From NCBI RefSeq assembly GCF_000196515.1, contig NC_014248.1:1783501-1847500 (forward strand): 64,000 nt of DNA, in the 5' to 3' direction. Both the position numbers and the translations under genes were made by a program. This stretch comes from 'Nostoc azollae' 0708. GTDB lineage: Bacteria > Cyanobacteriota > Cyanobacteriia > Cyanobacteriales > Nostocaceae. The notes beneath the pieces were generated by a model that made no database searches, had not been told where the DNA came from, and saw only the letters and a list, made by a program, of their open reading frames with translations. Below, in pieces: positions 49,627 to 60,546 of this stretch; positions within the stretch are counted from its first letter, which is position 1, and each line of letters starts with the position of its first letter.

Positions 49627-49971
49627 CGTTGATTACCGTTTACAAACTGGCATAATATTTAAGTCATTTTTTGTACACAACTCTAGGCTTGTCAACCGAT
49701 TTTATACGGTCTAAGAAATACTTAACTGAATTATATTCTCCATAAGTATCCATAAATATATGGAAGAATCTCTTATCAATATCTTATAGGTTAAGCCGAA
49801 AGATTACTTATTTTCTCGTTAAAGCGAACATAAGTCTTTGCTGCCTCAATTTAAATTTTTGATTAAGGGAGGTAGGGAACTTGCACCAAGAGAGGAATTT
49901 GCAACAAATTCACCAATGCTTAACCTAATACCTCATTACCAGCTACAAGTTCCCAATTCCGAATTTCCAAA
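49627..49971. other. Intergenic region upstream of the 453-residue protein
   Basis: About 345 AT-rich bases that should hold the promoter of the gene to the left. No gene, RNA or repeat is recognised. Confidence 0.4.
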
Positions 49972-51642
49972 TTAAAAAGGTGGTAATTCTTTAAGAATTG
50001 TAAACCGAATATGATTAATGGCCAAGTCGCCAATGGATATGTCTTCTTTTGTTAACCGATCACCATTACTGGTTAAAGTTTCAAAAGTGACTCCTCTTCC
50101 AATTTCAACGTGATACCAACATAATCCCATAAAAAAGCGTGTGGGATAGTGACCAGTATCACCTATATCATCAGGATTTGATTCCATTGGCACCCAACCA
50201 AAACTGGGGATATAGAACTCTAGCCAAACATGATTAAAATCGGGTTGCAGCGGAACTCCCTGTTGTTCACCATAGGGGGGGCATTTATACCTACCTACAG
50301 TCCGACAAGGAATGCCATTCAAACGGCACAAAGCCAATAATACTCCTACATATTCGCCACATGAACCGACTCCCCGTTCTAAAACGATATCTGGCGTATC
50401 TATATAGGGTTTAATCCCATAAGACAACTCATCATAAACATAGTTGCGGATACTGTACATTTTTCGCAATATATTTGTTTCCGAACCGACCGCTTCACGG
50501 GCTGCACGATTGACAATAGCAGTATTCATTGCTAAATCATCATCATCTACTAAATAGCGCGTTTGTAGTTCTGGTGTCAGTTCAGGCAGAATTTCTACAT
50601 CTTTAGGAGTGATGCGATACTTAATACCCCGGACTTCCAAAAGTGCTTTCCAGCCAAATATATGACGTTCTCCGGGAGCGAGAGAATCAAACTTAAATAC
50701 GGCTACCCGTTGTCCATCAATAATTTCTTCTGTGAAGGGTAAACCAATCGGTTCAACTTGTTTGACCTTTTGGCGTTCTGTTTCTGATGGTAGCGCGATA
50801 CGCCATTCTACATTAGGTAAATAAACCTCCTCCAAGGGAGAAATTTCCTCTACATAGGACATTTCTACCAGATAACCATTAGATAGCGCGTAGCGTTTAT
50901 CTGGCTCGTAATGATAATACAGGGGATGAATAAAAGTGATATCTCGGTATGTTAGCTCATGACTAGGGTCAGCATTGGGGTTATCACGGATATAGGGCTC
51001 TTCTGTGGAGTAGGAAACATAAAGAATATCCTTGCCTGTTGCGTCTTGGCTATGAATAGCGATACCTGTAGGAGAAGCAAAAGGTGTAATAACACTAAAG
51101 CGAAATTCTCCAGTTGCCCGATCCATAGAATAAACTGTTTGTTCAGTGTGATCGCAAACCCACAAAGCTTCCTGACTAACAGCTAAATTTTCTATACCAA
51201 CACCAGGAGTATGAAATCTAGTAATTTCTTTGCGTGTATCGCGGTCGAAAACGATAATAGAGGCTAGTCTTTGGCAGCTAACATAAATCGTCGATTCCCA
51301 AACACCAACACCATCAGCAGCATAAGGCAAAGTAACAAAGTGCTCCAGACCCAAGGAGGTAAAGTTACACAAATAAATGCCATTACGACGACTGATCCAC
51401 AGTGTATCTTCCCACACTGCTAAACCAGTAACGTCCTGAAATTCCTTGACTTGGTGAGGATTGAGAATTTTACTGTTATCAGAGATAGGGTCAATCTCCA
51501 ACAGATGACCTTTAATCGTGTCGATAGCAATAAGTCTATCTTTGATGAAAGCAATACCATAAATCGTAGCAGCAGTAAGCGGTCGGATTGTTTTTTGCCC
51601 AAACATCTGGCTAACAGTCAAACTAGGGAGTGCAGAATTCAT
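49972..51642 (-). CDS. Beta-propeller plus transglutaminase-like protein
   Basis: The 556-residue protein has two parts. Residues about 20-230 form propeller-like repeats (YGIAFIKDRLIAIDTIKGHL, VTGLAVWEDTLWISRRNGIY, GIENLAVSQEALWVCDHTEQ). From about 370 a transglutaminase-like fold carries the Cys of RGVGSCGEYVGVLLALCRLN, the His of DFNHVWLEFYIPSFGWV and the Asp of MESNPDDIGDTGHY, a full Cys-His-Asp triad. There is no signal peptide, so it is probably cytosolic. The triad suggests a peptidase or amidase; the substrate is unknown. The frame is intact. Confidence 0.8.
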   Translation of the reverse strand: MNSALPSLTVSQMFGQKTIRPLTAATIYGIAFIKDRLIAIDTIKGHLLEIDPISDNSKILNPHQVKEFQDVTGLAVWEDTLWISRRNGIYLCNFTSLGLEHFVTLPYAADGVGVWESTIYVSCQRLASIIVFDRDTRKEITRFHTPGVGIENLAVSQEALWVCDHTEQTVYSMDRATGEFRFSVITPFASPTGIAIHSQDATGKDILYVSYSTEEPYIRDNPNADPSHELTYRDITFIHPLYYHYEPDKRYALSNGYLVEMSYVEEISPLEEVYLPNVEWRIALPSETERQKVKQVEPIGLPFTEEIIDGQRVAVFKFDSLAPGERHIFGWKALLEVRGIKYRITPKDVEILPELTPELQTRYLVDDDDLAMNTAIVNRAAREAVGSETNILRKMYSIRNYVYDELSYGIKPYIDTPDIVLERGVGSCGEYVGVLLALCRLNGIPCRTVGRYKCPPYGEQQGVPLQPDFNHVWLEFYIPSFGWVPMESNPDDIGDTGHYPTRFFMGLCWYHVEIGRGVTFETLTSNGDRLTKEDISIGDLAINHIRFTILKELPPF

Positions 51643-51813
51643 ATTACTTTATTGGTCATTGGGGACTGGAGACTGGGGAGTGGGAAAAGGCAAGAGGCAG
51701 TGAACAGCGATAAGTGATAACTGACCCAGTCCCCAATGTAACTTTGGTTAATGGAATTCCAGGCATTACTCAATTATGATCAAATTTTGTAACCATTTCC
51801 TGTAACCTACACG

Positions 51814-54675
51814 ATGTCTGCTCATTCTTTACCTGAAGGTGCCGCAGTTTGGCATAGTTTAGAAGTTGATAAAGCTTTAGAACTGCTTGATAGCAATGCA
51901 GACAGCGGCTTAACACCCCAAGAAGTTGAACAACGTTTACAAAAATACGGACTCAATGAACTAGAAGAACAGGGCGGCCGTAGCCCTTGGGAGATTTTGC
52001 TAGATCAGTTCACTAACATTATGTTATTGATGCTGATCGGTGTCGCCCTAATTTCTGGTTTTTTAGATTTTATGGCTTGGCAACAAGGCACCTTAAGAAC
52101 TGGTGAAGTGCCATTTAAAGACACAATTGCAATTATGGCGATTGTGTCTTTAAATGGCATTCTGGGTTATGTGCAGGAAAGCCGTGCGGAAAAAGCCCTA
52201 GCAGCACTAAAAAAACTATCCTCTCCCTTAGTCCGCATTATCCGTGATGGTAAACTGGCGGATGTGCCAGGTAAGGAACTAGTACCAGGAGATGTGATGC
52301 TCCTGGAAGCTGGTGTGCAATTAGCTGCGGATGGACGCTTAATAGAACAGTCTAATTTGCAAGTGCGGGAGTCAGCACTGACAGGTGAAGCTGAAGCTGT
52401 AAATAAGCAGGCAAAACTCACATTGCCAGAAGATACGGCATTAGGTGATCGCATTAATTTAGTTTTTCAAGGAACAGAAGTAGTCCAAGGACGGGCTAAG
52501 GTTCTTGTTACAAATACTGGCATGACAACGGAATTGGGCAAAATTGCCACAATGTTGCAGTCGGTAGAAAGTGAACCTACACCTCTCCAACAGCGCATGA
52601 CTCAACTTGGTAATGTGTTAGTGACAGGTTCTTTGGTGCTAGTGGCGATTGTGCTAGTCGGTGGTATTATCCAAGCCAGGGGTTTTACCAATTTACAAGA
52701 ACTTTTAGAAGTTTCTCTGAGTATGGCGGTGGCTGTAGTTCCTGAAGGTTTACCAGCCGTAATTACTATTACTCTAGCACTGGGAACCCAGCGGATGGTG
52801 CGCCACAACGCCTTGATTCGTAAACTTCCTGCGGTGGAAACTCTCGGTTCTGTAACTACCATCTGTTCTGATAAAACCGGGACTCTGACTCAAAATAAAA
52901 TGGTGGTGCAGTTAGTCTACACCAATCATAAAAATTTCCGAGTCACAGGAGAAGGTTATGCTCCTGTTGGGGATTTTCAGTTAAATGGCCAAAAAGTTGA
53001 CCCAGATGAAAATCCAGAAATATCGGCTTTGTTAGTTGCTTGTGCTATGTGTAATGACTCTGTGCTGCAAAAAGAAGCTGGAGAATGGGCAATTTTAGGA
53101 GACCCCACCGAAGGCGCTTTAATGACTTTGGGGGGTAAAGCTGGGATTGAAAAAGATCAATGGCATAGTAAATTACCCCGCGTGTCTGAGTTCCCCTTTT
53201 CCTCAGAACGGAAACGCATGAGTGTAATTTGTCAAGTGGAGGAAGTTGTTACAGTTGATCCAGCCATGAGTGGGGTTGACCCACTAATAGCAGGGTTTCT
53301 AGAATCTGAACCATATTTAATGTTTACTAAAGGTTCACCAGAATTAACTTTGGCACGTTGTAATCGGATATATCTAGGCGATCGCTCCATCCCCATCGAC
53401 GAAGAACAACGCACTCAAATTTCGGTAGCCAATGATTACATGGCGAGTCAAGGTTTACGGGTGTTGGGTTTTGCCTATAAACCTCTCACAGATGTACCGA
53501 CCGAAGCTTCTGAGGATATTTCTGAACAAGATTTGGTATGGTTGGGCTTAGTGGGAATGCTGGATGCACCACGCCCAGAAGTGAGGGATGCTGTAAAAGA
53601 ATGTCGTCAGGCAGGTATTCGTCCGGTAATGATTACTGGGGATCATCAATTAACGGCACGGGCGATCGCTGTAGACTTGGGTATAGCTGATGCAGATGCT
53701 AGAGTCCTCACCGGGCAAGAATTGCAACGCATGAGTGACACCGAACTGAAGGAAAAAGTTGATTTAGTTAGTATTTACGCCAGAGTCTCTCCAGAACACA
53801 AACTCAGAATTGTTCAAGCTCTACAACGTCGCGGTAGATTTGTCGCCATGACAGGGGATGGTGTTAATGATGCACCAGCCTTGAAGCAAGCTGATATCGG
53901 GATTGCTATGGGTATCACTGGTACAGATGTGAGTAAGGAAGCCAGCGACATGGTGCTGTTAGATGATAACTTTGCCACCATTGTCGCCGCTACTAAAGAA
54001 GGTAGAGTTGTTTATACCAATATTCGGCGCTTTATTAAATACATCTTGGGAAGTAATATTGGTGAAGTTCTCACCATCGCTGCTGCACCAATTTTGGGAT
54101 TGGGAGGTGTTCCCCTCACACCTTTGCAAATTCTCTGGATGAATTTAGTAACAGATGGTTTACCGGCCTTAGCATTAGCTGTAGAACCTCCAGAACTAGA
54201 TGTAATGCAATGTCCTCCTTTTAGTCCCCGTGAAAGCATTTTTGCCAGGGGTTTAGGTTCTTACATAGTTCGCATTGGCATTGTGTTTGCCATCATTACA
54301 ATTATTCTGATGGAATGGGCATATTTTCACGTCAGAACCGCCACAGCAGAAGGTCTAGATCCCGAACGTTGGAAAACAATGGTTTTTACTTCTCTGTGTC
54401 TTGCTCAAATGGGTCATGCGCTCGCCATTCGTTCTAATAATCAACTCACAATTGAGATGAATGCTTTTTCTAACCCATTCGTATTGGGGGCTGTAGTGGC
54501 TACTACGATTTTACAGTTGATGCTAGTATATGTTCCACCTCTACAAGCTTTTTTTGGCACTCATTACCTACCTCTAGATGAGTTACTAGTTTGTATTGGT
54601 TTTAGCGCCTTGATGTTTGTTTGGATTGAAGGAGAAAAAATATTTTTCCGTTTGATGGGCAAAAGGAGTGTCTAG
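51814..54675 (+). CDS. P-type cation ATPase (P2, calcium-pump-like)
   Basis: The 953-residue pump has the N-terminal cation ATPase domain ([16 protein letters not shown]) and the actuator motif [12 protein letters not shown]. The M4 site is [20 protein letters not shown], the phosphorylation site [12 protein letters not shown] has Asp near residue 352, and the hinge is [20 protein letters not shown]. About ten membrane spans are present. PEGLP in M4 and the following ALGTQRM are those of P2A/P2B calcium or related pumps (PacL, PMA1-like). It should export Ca2+ or another cation from the cytosol. The frame is intact, with its own upstream gap. Confidence 0.88.
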   Translation: MSAHSLPEGAAVWHSLEVDKALELLDSNADSGLTPQEVEQRLQKYGLNELEEQGGRSPWEILLDQFTNIMLLMLIGVALISGFLDFMAWQQGTLRTGEVPFKDTIAIMAIVSLNGILGYVQESRAEKALAALKKLSSPLVRIIRDGKLADVPGKELVPGDVMLLEAGVQLAADGRLIEQSNLQVRESALTGEAEAVNKQAKLTLPEDTALGDRINLVFQGTEVVQGRAKVLVTNTGMTTELGKIATMLQSVESEPTPLQQRMTQLGNVLVTGSLVLVAIVLVGGIIQARGFTNLQELLEVSLSMAVAVVPEGLPAVITITLALGTQRMVRHNALIRKLPAVETLGSVTTICSDKTGTLTQNKMVVQLVYTNHKNFRVTGEGYAPVGDFQLNGQKVDPDENPEISALLVACAMCNDSVLQKEAGEWAILGDPTEGALMTLGGKAGIEKDQWHSKLPRVSEFPFSSERKRMSVICQVEEVVTVDPAMSGVDPLIAGFLESEPYLMFTKGSPELTLARCNRIYLGDRSIPIDEEQRTQISVANDYMASQGLRVLGFAYKPLTDVPTEASEDISEQDLVWLGLVGMLDAPRPEVRDAVKECRQAGIRPVMITGDHQLTARAIAVDLGIADADARVLTGQELQRMSDTELKEKVDLVSIYARVSPEHKLRIVQALQRRGRFVAMTGDGVNDAPALKQADIGIAMGITGTDVSKEASDMVLLDDNFATIVAATKEGRVVYTNIRRFIKYILGSNIGEVLTIAAAPILGLGGVPLTPLQILWMNLVTDGLPALALAVEPPELDVMQCPPFSPRESIFARGLGSYIVRIGIVFAIITIILMEWAYFHVRTATAEGLDPERWKTMVFTSLCLAQMGHALAIRSNNQLTIEMNAFSNPFVLGAVVATTILQLMLVYVPPLQAFFGTHYLPLDELLVCIGFSALMFVWIEGEKIFFRLMGKRSV

Positions 54676-54696
54676 AAATTCAAAATTCAAAATTCA
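54676..54696. repeat. Heptad repeat (AAATTCA, three copies)
   Basis: Three perfect AAATTCA units begin directly after the stop codon of the P-type ATPase. Confidence 0.8.
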
Positions 54697-54843
54697 AAGT
54701 TCGACTTTTGTGGATTTTAATTGTTGATTAAGAATTCAGAATTTACTAGGGGTTTAGCACCACTAAACCTCTACAAAGGGTTTTCATTTTTAATTTTTTA
54801 AAAAATTCCTACAATAAAATTTTTTAAGTTTTAATTGTTGTAT

Positions 54844-55959
54844 ATGTATCTCAAAACTCTACACCTCCGACAGTTTCGCAATTACCAAGACCAAAAAATT
54901 GAGTTTACTGCACCTAAAACTATTTTAGTGGGTAATAATGCTCAGGGAAAATCGAATTTTTTGGAGGCTGTAGAATTGTTGGCAACATTGCGATCACACC
55001 GATTGGCACGCGATCACGATTTAATTAGAGATGGAGATGCAATCGCTCAAATTAATGCCACTCTAGAACGAGCCCTAGGCATAAGTGACTTAACATTAAC
55101 TTTACACCGTCATGCTCGCCGGAGTGTAGCCATTAACAGCGAAATAGTCCGCCGCCAAATGGATTTCCTCGGCGTTCTCAATGCAGTTGAATTTTCCAGT
55201 TTAGATTTAGAATTAGTAAGGGGAAGTCCTGAAAATCGTCGTAACTGGTTAGATACCCTTTTAATCCAACTCGAACCAGTTTATGCTCACATTTTGCAGC
55301 AATATAATCAAGTCTTACGTCAACGTAATGCTTTTTTGAAAAAGAGTCAGGAGTCAGGAGTTAGGAGTCAAGAGTCACAACTTTCCATTTGGGATGCACA
55401 GTTAGTCACTGCAGGGACACGACTCATTATCAGACGTGACAGAGCTATCCAAAGATTAGCACCCATCGCCGCAGGTTGGCATGCTAGTATAAGTGGTAGT
55501 ACAGAAGTTCTGCAAATCCAGTATGCTCCTAATGTACCCCTAGCAAAAAACCATGCAGAAGAAGTGCAGCAAGCTTTTCTCGGGAAAATTCAACAGCGAA
55601 CGGCATCTGAACTGCACAGAAGCACTACCTTAGTGGGGCCTCACCGCGACGAAGTAAAATTAAGCATCAATCAGAAACCTGCACGTCAATATGGTTCTCA
55701 AGGACAACAAAGAACTTTAGTTCTGGCTTTAAAATTAGCCGAATTACAATTAATTGAAGAAGTAATTAATGAATCCCCATTACTTCTTTTAGATGATGTC
55801 TTAGCTGAGTTAGATCCATTTCGCCAAAATCAATTACTTGATGCGATCCAAGAGCGATTTCAAACCCTAATCACTACCACTCATTTAGGTGCTTTCGATT
55901 CTCAGTGGTTAAAATCTTCACAGATTTTATATGTCCGAACAGGAAAAATTATAAATTAA
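54844..55959 (+). CDS. recF: DNA replication and repair protein RecF
   Basis: I choose the ATG at 54844 (MYLKTLHLRQFRNYQDQKIE) over a TTG three codons upstream. The 371-residue SMC-like ATPase has Walker A GNNAQGKS at 30-37, the signature region ARQYGSQGQQRTLVLALKLA and Walker B LLLLDDVLAELD. It loads RecA at gaps in single-stranded DNA and helps restart forks. Near residue 168 there is a stretch SQESGVRSQESQ. It is encoded by five GAGTCAG-type heptads (55344-55378), so a tandem repeat has entered the coding region without breaking the frame. Confidence 0.92.
   Translation: MYLKTLHLRQFRNYQDQKIEFTAPKTILVGNNAQGKSNFLEAVELLATLRSHRLARDHDLIRDGDAIAQINATLERALGISDLTLTLHRHARRSVAINSEIVRRQMDFLGVLNAVEFSSLDLELVRGSPENRRNWLDTLLIQLEPVYAHILQQYNQVLRQRNAFLKKSQESGVRSQESQLSIWDAQLVTAGTRLIIRRDRAIQRLAPIAAGWHASISGSTEVLQIQYAPNVPLAKNHAEEVQQAFLGKIQQRTASELHRSTTLVGPHRDEVKLSINQKPARQYGSQGQQRTLVLALKLAELQLIEEVINESPLLLLDDVLAELDPFRQNQLLDAIQERFQTLITTTHLGAFDSQWLKSSQILYVRTGKIIN
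55344..55378. repeat. Heptad repeat inside recF
   Basis: Five GAGTCAG-type units (the last three with single changes) lie within the coding sequence. They match the intergenic AGGAGTC repeat at 45757. Confidence 0.9.
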
Positions 55960-55961
55960 AG

Positions 55962-56381
55962 ATGAATTATAGAAACCATATTTTAGATAAAAATAAGATA
56001 GCATCTTTAGGTGCTTCCTTAAGAGCGATTGAACCAAAATTATTGAAACAAATTTCCCAGGAATTTATAAAGAAAATTTGGTTTCAAGGAGGAGAACCTT
56101 ATTTTGATATGTGTTTTGAATTAAATAATCAACAAATTACTTGGTTTTAATTTACATTGCGCGGTAAATCTCTATTTTGCTGTAGTAAATAACCAATCTT
56201 AAAGACAGGCATTACTAATGAACTAGTGATTGATGATATCAGTTTTTATGCAGCTAGTAAAATAGTGAAAAATGATCATGATAGGGATCAAGAATTTATT
56301 GATCTAGTCAAATCAATTTTGCAAACCAGACCAGACGAAGAAATTTTTATCAAACCATTAGTTTTATTTGACAGGGAATAG
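55962..56381 (+). pseudogene. Unrecognised gene with two in-frame stops, after recF
   Basis: It starts 2 bases after recF with MNYRNHILDKNKIASLGASL, then FIKKIWFQGGEPYFDMCFEL and a TAA at 56148. A second TAA follows 14 codons later. The frame then continues GITNELVIDDISFYAASKIV and FIDLVKSILQTRPDEEIFI to TAG at 56379. All parts are in one register, so this looks like a 139-codon gene spoiled by two point mutations. I do not recognise the family. Confidence 0.55.
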
Positions 56382-56622
56382 GGCATGGGGCATTCAGTTG
56401 ATATTTTTATCTTTGTGCTACTAGCATCTGCTTGAGTTCTTCTGCACTTTCTGTGATAAGCTGTTACGCAGCTAAGTTTCATAACCCTAATGCAGAACTT
56501 AAACTGACTGTACAGTACGGCATAATGAAAAAATACAGCATTTCTATTTTACCATAGGGTCAGTGGGTCGATAACTGACAACTGAGACCTAATACCTGAA
56601 TAAATGATACCTAAGAAATTGA

Positions 56623-58965
56623 GTGGATAAACTCTACTGGCTTGACCAGATTAAACTCCAAGATCGCGCCAAAGTGGGTGAGAAAGCCTTTTATTTGAGT
56701 AAAATAAAACAACGAGGCTACCCTGTTCTGCCGGGTTTTGTTGTATCTGGGGAAGTTTTGCAAGAATTTCTAGACAGCCTAAATAGTTCAGAGGCATTAG
56801 TTGCGGACTTACCTCATTCTTCATTACATTTAGATGTAGAGAATTGGCGACAACTTCAACAGGTGGCTGGCCGCTTGCGTCAGGAAATTATCACGGCTAG
56901 TGTAGCACCTGATTGGGTAAGTGGAATTTTTGAAGCTGCTAGACAATGGGAAAACAATAGTTTAATTTTGCGTCCAAGTCTGGCATTACCCAATACTAGC
57001 AAGGGTGAGAAGAATATATCTGGTTTATTGGAGTCGGTGTTTTGTGCTTGTAATGAAGAGGCGATTGCACAAGCATTAAAATTAACTTGGAGTCAGTTGT
57101 TTCGTGCTAGAAGTTTACTGTATTGGCAGCGTGTAGGCATTAATGTACAACAAATTAATTTAGCGGTATTAGTGCAACCTGTGGAGAATGCGATCGCCTC
57201 CGGTTTATTGCACACCAACAAATCAGGATGGGAAATTGAAGCCACTTGGGGATTAGGATTAGCAATTACTAACGGGGAAGTATTACCAGATGTTTACTAC
57301 ATCCATGAAAAAACTGGAGTTGTCAAAGAACAACAATTGGGGAATAAAATTATCGCCTATCGGGTTAATGATCCTACAGTGGTAACTGCTGAGGAATCTC
57401 AGTCTACATCATTTTTGATGAAAGACCACAACTGTTTATCTACTTATGTACTGAGTGAGCATGAACGAAAACAGTATGCTTTATCAGAAGAATACCTACA
57501 ACAACTAATTATCTTAGGAAATCAATTAGTTAGTGAACTAGGTACAAAGGTAAAGATCAAATGGAGTCTTGCTCAAGATCAGAAAACCCCCGAATTCTAT
57601 ATTACTCAAGTTAGCCATCCCCAATCTGTTATTACCAATTTCCAATTTGTGAAAGGAATAGGAGCATCTAGAGGTAGGGTAATGGCTAATGCTTATGTAA
57701 TTACTAATTCCCAACAAAAGCCAGAACACATACCCAAGGGAATAATTTTAATTGCACCATCTGTCACTCCCGATTGGTTGCCTTTACTGCATGAAGTGGG
57801 AGGAATTGTTACAGAACGGGGTGGATTAACGAGTCATGGGGCAATTTTATCAAGAGAATTGGGAATTCCAGCTGTAGTTAGTGCCACAAGTGCCACAAAT
57901 CTGATTCAAACAGGGGAACGATTACTACTCGATGGTGACAGAGGTGAAGTTTATCCTCACAGAGAGGATGGGGAAGAAACCAGGGGAGTGGATGAGCAGA
58001 TGAGCAGAGGGAATGAATCCAAAAGCTATTTTACATTGCTAACTCCTCAGATACCGATGATTTCTACTCAACTACTGGTTAATTTGAGTCAGTCTAGCCT
58101 GATTTCGCAAGTGCAAAATTTACCTGTAGATGGGGTGGGATTGTTGCGATCAGAATTGATGGTGTTAAATATTTTGCAGGGACAAAATCCCCATGCTTGG
58201 CTTTTGGATGGAAAAAAGACGGAATTATTAGAACGATGGTCACAAGAAATCAGGAAATTTGCCTGTTCTTTTGCACCAAGACCAGTTTTTTATCGATCTT
58301 TGGATTGGCGATCGCCTGATTTGTCATCATGGAATGATAGTTCATCTTCTTTGCTACAGTCTATGCTTGGGGAAAGAGGTACTTTAAGTTATGTACGCAA
58401 TTCCACAATTTTCGAATTAGAACTGAAGGCTTTAGCAACTGTACAACAAGCTGGTTTTAGTAAAATTAACTTGATGTTACCGTTTGTGCGGACGGTGGAA
58501 GAGTTTATTTTTTGTCGTCGTAAAGTTGAGGAAGCTGGTTTAACTCAAGATTGCCATTTTCGATTATGGATTATGGCAGAAGTTCCCAGTGTGCTGTTTT
58601 TATTACCTGAATATATTAAAGCTGGTGTAGCAGGTATTTCTATAGGCACAAATGACTTAACTCAATTAATTTTAGGAGTAGATCGGGAGCAAGGAGAATT
58701 AGCCAAAATATTTGATGAACGTCATCCAGCAGTGATGGGTGCGATCGCACAATTAATTAAGATGGCTAAAGATGGAGGCATTCCTTGTTCAATCTGCGGT
58801 CAAGCACCTGTTCTTTATCCAGAAATTATTGATAAGTTGGTGGAATGGGGGATTACTTCTATTTCTGTAGAACCAGAAGCTGTGGAGAGGACTTATGGTG
58901 TGATCGCTCGTGCTGAACAACGGTTAATTTTAGCAGCAGCACGGAAGCAATTGGGAAGTTTGTAA
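56623..58965 (+). CDS. Phosphoenolpyruvate synthase-like enzyme
   Basis: The 780-residue protein starts at GTG 56623 (MDKLYWLDQIKLQDRAKVGE). It has an N-terminal ATP-grasp (PPDK_N) domain with KAFYLSKIKQRGYPVLPGFV. The mobile His domain follows (EVGGIVTERGGLTSHGAILS, catalytic His in TSHGA). The C-terminal PEP-binding barrel comes last (GVGLLRSELMVLN, SIGTNDLTQLILGVDREQGE, Cys in PCSICGQAPV). It may make PEP from pyruvate and ATP, or act on another phospho-acceptor. Between His domain and barrel is a low-complexity linker (EDGEETRGVDEQMSRGNESK) that looks like an inserted repeat. The frame is intact. Confidence 0.85.
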   Translation: MDKLYWLDQIKLQDRAKVGEKAFYLSKIKQRGYPVLPGFVVSGEVLQEFLDSLNSSEALVADLPHSSLHLDVENWRQLQQVAGRLRQEIITASVAPDWVSGIFEAARQWENNSLILRPSLALPNTSKGEKNISGLLESVFCACNEEAIAQALKLTWSQLFRARSLLYWQRVGINVQQINLAVLVQPVENAIASGLLHTNKSGWEIEATWGLGLAITNGEVLPDVYYIHEKTGVVKEQQLGNKIIAYRVNDPTVVTAEESQSTSFLMKDHNCLSTYVLSEHERKQYALSEEYLQQLIILGNQLVSELGTKVKIKWSLAQDQKTPEFYITQVSHPQSVITNFQFVKGIGASRGRVMANAYVITNSQQKPEHIPKGIILIAPSVTPDWLPLLHEVGGIVTERGGLTSHGAILSRELGIPAVVSATSATNLIQTGERLLLDGDRGEVYPHREDGEETRGVDEQMSRGNESKSYFTLLTPQIPMISTQLLVNLSQSSLISQVQNLPVDGVGLLRSELMVLNILQGQNPHAWLLDGKKTELLERWSQEIRKFACSFAPRPVFYRSLDWRSPDLSSWNDSSSSLLQSMLGERGTLSYVRNSTIFELELKALATVQQAGFSKINLMLPFVRTVEEFIFCRRKVEEAGLTQDCHFRLWIMAEVPSVLFLLPEYIKAGVAGISIGTNDLTQLILGVDREQGELAKIFDERHPAVMGAIAQLIKMAKDGGIPCSICGQAPVLYPEIIDKLVEWGITSISVEPEAVERTYGVIARAEQRLILAAARKQLGSL

Positions 58966-59254
58966 ATTCTTTTAGTATTTTTTTAACTGCTCATCAAGAC
59001 CAGAGAAAAACCAGTATTGAAGTGGTTGCAAATAGAGTGGCACAGTAAGTACGTAGAGCAGATTTCGAAGGTTTTTCTCCTAGACAAATAGAGATTAGAA
59101 ATCAAATTGATCGAATTGCCTATCGGATGTATAAACTAGGGGAATATGTAAATATGATGTAGCAAGATTGAAAAGTTGTATTGTAATTTCAATATATTAG
59201 GTTTTTATTTTATAATGGTGCATTGTCTAAAAATAACAACACACCACTCATCAG
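58966..59254 (+). pseudogene. Unidentified coding remnant
   Basis: The plus strand reads TAHQDQRKTSIEVVANRVAQ, a stop, then VRRADFEGFSPRQIEIRNQI and DRIAYRMYKLGEYVNMM. It is protein-like, and short relative to any domain. It is probably the tail of a decayed gene. I cannot name the family. The rest of the gap, up to the baeRF gene, is non-coding. Confidence 0.35.
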
Positions 59255-60424
59255 TCAATATCTAAAAATTGCTGCCACTGTTGACCCATTTGGCATATAT
59301 TGAGATTCAAGAGTATAAACTCTGCCACCATTTAACAGCGTGTGAACAGCAGCAAAATCTAACATATCTTCATCATTTGGTTCTGGTTCGGTGTGTAACT
59401 CCACAATCGTATTTTCTGAATCAAATTTCCCCCATTTCTGTTCAGATACCGATACAAACAAAGTATCAACTCGGTGATAGTAAGCTGCTGGAATAATTTC
59501 TTTGATATTATTAGTAGCCCTTCCAGTATCTTCACCAACTAATCGTTCATAAAGTTCTATTCCTACCCTTTTATTTTCTTGAAATGAAGGTGAAACAATT
59601 CGCCAAGCCTCATCATGTAGTTGTTCTGAGGTGATAGTTTCTGGATTACCATTAATACTTTCTGCTAATAAATGGGGATAAGTATTTGCTTGTCGGTAAA
59701 TAGGGAATAGATACTCAACTCCTGCTAATACTAAAGGCGCTTTTTCCTCCCTTAATTTTTCATGCAATACAGTATCAACAGCGTAACAAAATTGTAAGAT
59801 ATCTGCTAGATGCCTATCTTGATCAGGGCTTCCTTGTCCATGAAATGAACCTGGGTGTTGAAAAGGATTAGACGTTCCCCCTTTAGATTTGGCAATGCGA
59901 TGTTGTACACCTTTTTGTAGCACATCTTCTAAAAGAGTTGCTTCTAAGTTTTGTGGCATATTTTCTACTTGAACTTCGTTGAAACTATAGCCTGTCCCTG
60001 CAAAAAATTTGACATTTTTTTGACTCAAAGCCAGAACGTAGAAATTACCATCGTTATTAATTAAATGTAGCAAGGGTTTAACGTGAAATTGCTGACCCAC
60101 AACTACTAATTCCGAACAGTCTCTTGGTAAGCAATAGTAACGAAAAAGATTTTCGGCAATAAAAACCACCAATCCCTCATCTTGATGTTCCCAGAAATCA
60201 CCTCTATCCAATTCCATTGCCGACTGGAGAAAATTCACCGCCTCTGTATGGCGTATTCCTAGCGCATCTAACTGTTCCTCAGCTTCCCGTATTAAATTTT
60301 TGAAGCGAATGGGATTTTGTCGGATTTCTGCCCCTGCTTTTTGTGTAGGCATATACAGAGATACACAGGGGGGTTGGGGATTTGCGACTAATATTTTAAG
60401 TTCATCAATAGACAATATAGCCAT
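59255..60424 (-). CDS. baeRF-type (bacterial eRF1-like) protein
   Basis: The 389-residue soluble protein opens AILSIDELKILVANPQPPCV, SLYMPTQKAG. It contains FYVLALSQKNVKFFAGTGYS, HPGSFHGQGSPDQDRHLADI and LVLAGVEYLFPIYRQANTYP. It ends in EPEPNDEDMLDFAAVHTLLN, GGRVYTLESQYMPNGSTVAA. This is the three-part layout of bacterial relatives of archaeal and eukaryotic release factor 1 (baeRF3/7), with the eL30e-like domain at the end. The cellular role is uncertain: ribosome rescue, hibernation or stress response have been suggested for the family. The frame is intact. Confidence 0.75.
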   Translation of the reverse strand: MAILSIDELKILVANPQPPCVSLYMPTQKAGAEIRQNPIRFKNLIREAEEQLDALGIRHTEAVNFLQSAMELDRGDFWEHQDEGLVVFIAENLFRYYCLPRDCSELVVVGQQFHVKPLLHLINNDGNFYVLALSQKNVKFFAGTGYSFNEVQVENMPQNLEATLLEDVLQKGVQHRIAKSKGGTSNPFQHPGSFHGQGSPDQDRHLADILQFCYAVDTVLHEKLREEKAPLVLAGVEYLFPIYRQANTYPHLLAESINGNPETITSEQLHDEAWRIVSPSFQENKRVGIELYERLVGEDTGRATNNIKEIIPAAYYHRVDTLFVSVSEQKWGKFDSENTIVELHTEPEPNDEDMLDFAAVHTLLNGGRVYTLESQYMPNGSTVAAIFRY

Positions 60425-60546
60425 ATATTTAAACCACGTCCATCAACTTGCATAATCTAGATTTATTTCAAACCTAGACGTGGTATTTTGGCATCTTTCT
60501 TCTGATAAACAATTACCCATTTATATTCCCTTCTTTAGATGGATAA

